A DNA stretch of 64,000 nt, from positions 62,001-126,000 of the forward strand of contig CAKUZI010000006.1 of assembly GCA_934717855.1 (NCBI GenBank), read 5' to 3'. Below are positions 59,777-64,000 of the stretch, piece after piece (position 1 is the stretch's first letter; every line of letters starts with the position of its first letter). The notes beneath the pieces are model-generated. The model had not been told where the DNA came from, did no database searches, and worked only from the letters and a program-made list of their open reading frames with translations. Origin of the DNA: an uncultured Candidatus Melainabacteria bacterium. GTDB taxonomy: Bacteria > Cyanobacteriota > Vampirovibrionia > Gastranaerophilales > Gastranaerophilaceae. A program made the translations under genes and the position numbers.

Positions 59777-62700
59777 TTATTTAACCCATTTGAAACTTTT
59801 TACATAATTTTCGCCGTTGATGTCACCATTGATGTCAACAAAGAATATTCTATAAATGTCTGTAGCATTTTTAATGTTAGGGATTTTTGCAATATCTTCT
59901 TGTAACAACAATTTTTCAGTTGAATCATTTATCCCCGGAATTGTGTTGAATAATGTATTAAGAGATGCATTTTTGATTTTCCCAAAAACAGTTGTAATAT
60001 TTTTAGTTAAGCTTCCATAAATATTCATATCTGCGACTGATGTAAGTATGTTGTATGAACCTGTCATATACATATTTAAGTCATTTCCGTTAGAATATAC
60101 ATTAATCTTATCTGCAATTCCGTTTGTAATGTGTAAATTGCCGGATATACTTTCAAAATTACCGGTTTTAAGAGGAGTAACCAAATCTATTAAACTATTT
60201 ATTGACAAACCTGTAAAACCGCCTTTTAATAAATTGCCAGCTTTTAATAAATATTCAAGAGAGCCGAGTTTTGGCATTCTTCCATCTGCAATTTTGAAAG
60301 TTCCGTTTCCGTTTAGTGTTCTGAAACAAGCTTCTTGAACATCGCCTTGACAGCTTAAATTAAAATGTCCATTAACATTTCCATAAACTTGACCTTTTAA
60401 ATCAAACAAGGCTTCTGACATAATTGCGCCATTGGCGTTGTCTAAAGTAATATCAAGGTCTGTGTGATGTGTGTGTAGATTGTGTTTGAATTGTCCAAGC
60501 ACAGAACCTTGAGCTATTTCAAATTTAAAATTATTTACATCAAGTAGTCCGTTTTTGTTCAAACCGAGTTGAGCAGTAAAGTTGTTTGCATTGATGTTTC
60601 TGATTTTAACTTTATTTGCGTTAATATTTGCTTTTTGGACGATAATTTGTGAAATATCAAAATTTTGAGCGTTTGAAGTTGTTGTGTGTAAATTGTTTCT
60701 TGTTGCCTCGGCTTCCATATCTTGTATAGTATCTGTAATTTTGTTTATATTTAAGTCCGGAAGTTTGAGAGTTGCGTTTTCAATGATGTATGGAGGTGTT
60801 AATTTGTTTCGTAAAATAGCATTAAGGCTAATATCGTTTGTAAGTACAGTGCCAAGGCTCTTTACATAAATTTTGTCGTTTTTGAAATCAAGATTGACAT
60901 CCCTAACAGTTGCGTCAAAGAGTGGAATATCAATACTTGTTACGTCTAATTTCCCTTTAATTTTTGGAGTTAAAGATGTTCCGTTAAGTACTAAGTCAGA
61001 CGTGAATATACCTTGTTTCATAAACGGTCTTCTAAATATTATATTAAAAATCTTTGCGTCGGTAGGATTTTGGGTTTTAATTTTGAAATTATTAAATCCT
61101 ATTACGTTGTTTGGCTGTAGATTTAATGTGCCTGAAGCATTTAGTTGTGTTTTTGTGTACGGTTTATTGTTTTGTGATGAAATAATTCTGTCATATTGAA
61201 GATTATTGATTTTAATTTTGTCAGGAGAAAGCGTACTGTTAATTGCAATTTTAACAGGATTTTCTATATCACCGATTGTTGCTCCCATATAGTAAAGGCT
61301 GGATTCTTCCAGGATGTCAAGAGTAGAATTTGTGTTTAGGTTGTTCAAGTCTCCATTAACTTTGGCAGTTAAGATTGCGTCTCCTTTTAGTTTTATTGGG
61401 TAAAGAGCGTTGTTGTTGAAGAATTGATCAAAAAATTCTTGTGTCGGTTTTGCGTTTATGTACAAGTTTAAATTTGGATTAGTTTGAACATTAGATATTT
61501 TGCCGTTTACAAACAATGGCATTTGACCTAAAAGAGAATTGATTTTGTTTAGGTGTAAAGTGTTGTTTTTTAGTAATATATTTCCGCTTTTTACTGTTAG
61601 TTTAGTTCGTTTTGGCTTGAAAAGCAGGCTAACATTATCAAGGGCTGAAAATGCATTAAGGTTGTTGTTAATAATTCGTCCTGCAACATCAACATTTCCG
61701 TTTAAAAATTCAATATCTTTAAGAGCATTTGCAGTATTTGGAGGAAGAATATATTGAAGAGCTTCGTCGTTTATTAAATTCAAATCAAGTGATTTAATTT
61801 TACAGTTCCCGTTTACAAGTCTTTTTTTGTCAAACATTCTTGAAATATTTAATGAAATAAAGTAAGGACTTTTTTTGAAAGTTCCTTGAAGTTTTGAAAG
61901 TTTGAAATTTGAATTTTTGAGTTCAAAAGAACTGTTGTTGTCGACGATAATAGTACTCTTAGCTCCTCGATTTGAATAAATATTTCCTTTTAAATAAATA
62001 TTATCGTAGTCAATATTTTGGATGTTTCCGTTGTATTTTCCGATAAAACTTGTATTAATAGTTGACAAGTCGTGTTTGTATGGAAGTTTTACGGCTATTG
62101 GTAGTGTTTTAACAGCATCGCCAAGATTAAACTTGTGGCTTAAAATTTCTGCATTACAGATATTGTCTTTTATTTTTCCCTTAATTTTAATAATTGAATT
62201 GTTCAGGTTTGATTGCAAGTCAAAATCGGCGTCCATGTTGTTAAATTTGAGAATTCCGGATGTTTTAGTAATTGCAACCGGAGCTCCTTTTAATTTTATA
62301 GTGTCTGAAAGAAGTTCAATTGTTCCTTTGGCAAATAAATTTTTATTGAAAACTATATCTTTTGGATCTTTTACTTTTCCTGTAAGGTTTATTGTTGCGT
62401 TAGCTAGTCCTTGTGCATTTTCAATAGGAGCTGTAAGTTTTTGTATGTCTGCTAACATTGGTGAAGTTTTTATGGTATGCAAAAGTTTGCCGATATCTTG
62501 TCCTTTTGTATTGACATTAAAATCAAGAATTCCAAGTAGCGAGCAAGTACCTTTTACAGAAATTGGCTTGCCGTTAAGATTTGCAGTTTTGCTTTGGAAA
62601 AGAGTATTTTGGTTGTCAAAATCTAATGTTCCGGAAGCGTTTGTAATTGTCATATTATGGATGTCTAAAAACGAAACAATTCCGTCTCTAAAATAGAATT

Positions 62701-64000
62701 GTCCCCATCCGTGCGGATTTTCTTTTGTGCCGATTATTTTTAAGTTAATTCCGCCTTTCCCTTTGATGTCCATAATCGGAACGGGACCGAGTTCAAAATG
62801 CAGAATATCATGGAGCGGATTTAGTACAATTTGAGCGGTTTTTAGGTCTACACTGTCCGTACTTGTAATCATTAATTCTGAATATTTTGTATATAAGTCA
62901 ATTGGACCTTTAACCCAAACTGTTTGTGATGGACTAGTCGGAACATTTACGTCAAGATTTAGTTTATCGCCAAGAAATGCAAGTTTTATAGTCGCTTTGT
63001 CTGCATCTGGGATAGGCTGAACCATATATGCATTAGATACAAGTACATTCCCTCTAATATCAGGTTTATCGGCTTTCCCATTGATTTCAAGGTTTCCGAT
63101 TGCATCGCCTTTAAAAACAGTTTGTTTTAATAAATACAAATCAATATCCGGACACAAATTTTTATCCCAAGGAAGTAGTGGGATTATTTCTTCTGCTTTA
63201 GAATTATTTATTGTAATTTTAAAATTTAAATTAGGGATTTTGTTATTTATTTTAGTAACTTTTCCGATAACAAAAGCGCTGATGTTTTTGCCTGTAACAC
63301 TTGCATCATTGATTTGTAAACCATTTTTGATAGTTGTAATATTTGTTTTTAACGTCAATTTGCCATCATGGTGAATTGCTTCAGCTGGTGTTTGGCCGTA
63401 TATTCCAAGGTCGTTAAGAAAGAGGTTCGTTTGAATTTTTTTGTGTTTGTCTGGAGTTTCTGTTGTTGAAGCTGTAAAATTTATTATTCCGGAAATGGAT
63501 TTGATTTTTCCATTTGATAAAGATTTTGCGTATATTGAAAAATCAGACAAATCAAGGTTTGCAATATGACCTGAGATGTCGCATTGGTCATCAGAAATTT
63601 TGTTTAGTGGCAGTTTTAAATTAATATCTGATTTGAGGAAAGATTTTTTCTTGCCGGTTTGGATTTCTGCAATAGTTGAAAAATCAATGTGTTTGTTGTT
63701 TTCAAAGTTTTTTACAATTAAATATTTACCGTCCATTTTTAATTTTTTTGATTGAACTTTATCATCTAAATTTATCTCATATGAGTTGATATGTATTCTG
63801 GCATGAGATAATTGGAACGGAGATTTTTCTTTTGGTAACTCGATAAGATATTGTCCGAGTTTGAGTTTTGCATCTTTGTCAAAAATAAGGTTGGTTTGAA
63901 TGTTTTCGGCTGAAAAATCGTGAATATCAATTTCTTTAAAAATTAAAGGTAAAAGTCTAATGTTAAAATAAGGTTTTTCAATGTCGAGAGCTTTGGAATT
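59777..64000 (-). CDS. Giant AsmA-like/YhdP-type envelope protein, N-terminus beyond window
   Basis: The frame is open to the end of the window, so at least 1407 residues are present and the N-terminus is missing. The visible part is one long series of beta-rich repeats with a KGDAILTAKVNG- and VNGKISNVQTNPN-type rhythm, typical of AsmA/YhdP/TamB bridge proteins. The C-terminal 230 residues (NVNGHFNLSCQGDVQEAC..GNGTFKIADGRMPKLGSLEYLLK) match the AsmA C-terminal domain. The first visible residues (PYFNIRLLPLIFKEIDIHDF) fit the N-terminal AsmA domain, so little is missing. Such proteins carry phospholipids across the periplasm or help envelope assembly. An ATG at 63736 is internal, not the start. 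Confidence 0.85.
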   Translation of the reverse strand, partial: NSKALDIEKPYFNIRLLPLIFKEIDIHDFSAENIQTNLIFDKDAKLKLGQYLIELPKEKSPFQLSHARIHINSYEINLDDKVQSKKLKMDGKYLIVKNFENNKHIDFSTIAEIQTGKKKSFLKSDINLKLPLNKISDDQCDISGHIANLDLSDFSIYAKSLSNGKIKSISGIINFTASTTETPDKHKKIQTNLFLNDLGIYGQTPAEAIHHDGKLTLKTNITTIKNGLQINDASVTGKNISAFVIGKVTKINNKIPNLNFKITINNSKAEEIIPLLPWDKNLCPDIDLYLLKQTVFKGDAIGNLEINGKADKPDIRGNVLVSNAYMVQPIPDADKATIKLAFLGDKLNLDVNVPTSPSQTVWVKGPIDLYTKYSELMITSTDSVDLKTAQIVLNPLHDILHFELGPVPIMDIKGKGGINLKIIGTKENPHGWGQFYFRDGIVSFLDIHNMTITNASGTLDFDNQNTLFQSKTANLNGKPISVKGTCSLLGILDFNVNTKGQDIGKLLHTIKTSPMLADIQKLTAPIENAQGLANATINLTGKVKDPKDIVFNKNLFAKGTIELLSDTIKLKGAPVAITKTSGILKFNNMDADFDLQSNLNNSIIKIKGKIKDNICNAEILSHKFNLGDAVKTLPIAVKLPYKHDLSTINTSFIGKYNGNIQNIDYDNIYLKGNIYSNRGAKSTIIVDNNSSFELKNSNFKLSKLQGTFKKSPYFISLNISRMFDKKRLVNGNCKIKSLDLNLINDEALQYILPPNTANALKDIEFLNGNVDVAGRIINNNLNAFSALDNVSLLFKPKRTKLTVKSGNILLKNNTLHLNKINSLLGQMPLFVNGKISNVQTNPNLNLYINAKPTQEFFDQFFNNNALYPIKLKGDAILTAKVNGDLNNLNTNSTLDILEESSLYYMGATIGDIENPVKIAINSTLSPDKIKINNLQYDRIISSQNNKPYTKTQLNASGTLNLQPNNVIGFNNFKIKTQNPTDAKIFNIIFRRPFMKQGIFTSDLVLNGTSLTPKIKGKLDVTSIDIPLFDATVRDVNLDFKNDKIYVKSLGTVLTNDISLNAILRNKLTPPYIIENATLKLPDLNINKITDTIQDMEAEATRNNLHTTTSNAQNFDISQIIVQKANINANKVKIRNINANNFTAQLGLNKNGLLDVNNFKFEIAQGSVLGQFKHNLHTHHTDLDITLDNANGAIMSEALFDLKGQVYGNVNGHFNLSCQGDVQEACFRTLNGNGTFKIADGRMPKLGSLEYLLKAGNLLKGGFTGLSINSLIDLVTPLKTGNFESISGNLHITNGIADKINVYSNGNDLNMYMTGSYNILTSVADMNIYGSLTKNITTVFGKIKNASLNTLFNTIPGINDSTEKLLLQEDIAKIPNIKNATDIYRIFFVDINGDINGENYVKSFKWVK

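Noticed and set aside
63734..63736. ATG as start of the AsmA-like gene
   Set aside because: The frame remains open to the end of the window and the upstream residues continue the AsmA pattern, so the gene is cut by the window edge.

Overview
The window is AT-rich, densely coded bacterial chromosome using the standard code. Gene content suggests a gut-type non-photosynthetic relative of Cyanobacteria (Gastranaerophilales/Melainabacteria, inference, about 0.6). The reasons are the minCDE set, LktA/FHA-like adhesin, short-leader prepilins, a type II secretion/type IV pilus core, a partial flagellar/type III export cluster and heptamer tandem repeats resembling cyanobacterial STRR sequences. No rRNA, tRNA, CRISPR array, prophage or insertion sequence was recognised.

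Layout. 1-4.7 kb: end of a chromate transporter, comM, a GT9 glycosyltransferase, and a minus-strand run Nudix-regulator/secG/SDR. 4.8-8.3 kb: a lytic-transglycosylase-like protein and minCDE, with unusually acidic MinC and MinE. 8.4-20.5 kb: the S10/spc ribosomal protein cluster. It is cut by long repeat-filled spacers, interrupted between rpsN and rpsH by two unknown genes, and ends after rplR, without rpsE-rpmD-rplO-secY. 21-29 kb: a prepilin, a uridine-kinase-like protein and a PilP/GspC-like, secretin, GspE and GspF operon. 29-34 kb: SDR, small HTH-like protein, second prepilin, rimO, polysaccharide flippase. 34.2-37.7 kb: a 1166-residue secreted-type adhesin with a Thr/Asp repeat and a C-terminal PilZ domain, a very odd combination. 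37.8-47 kb: a large unknown protein, fabI, a thioredoxin-fold protein, valS, S1-type protein and an unknown gene. 47.3-59.4 kb: small helical proteins, a dCMP deaminase/purH pair, then fliE, fliF, a fliG-position protein, fliH and flhA. 59.5-64 kb: yidD and a giant AsmA-like protein running off the window.

How genes may work together. GspC/D/E/F and the two prepilins form one envelope machine. FliE/F/H/FlhA and neighbouring coiled-coil proteins form the start of a flagellum or flagellum-like export apparatus. Three unrelated unknown genes (16.6, 17.4 and 46.2 kb) share one conserved upstream element: an extended -10 followed by a 5-bp tandem repeat (TATGC x8, TATGA x5, TATGC x4). This points to a small, possibly phase-variable regulon. 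It and the PilZ adhesin are the best candidates for undescribed biology here.

Several genes without a Shine-Dalgarno sequence have a TATAAT-like box exactly 6 nt before ATG, suggesting leaderless transcripts. Others have clear AAGGAG-type sites. All functions are read from sequence by eye; no database search was run.
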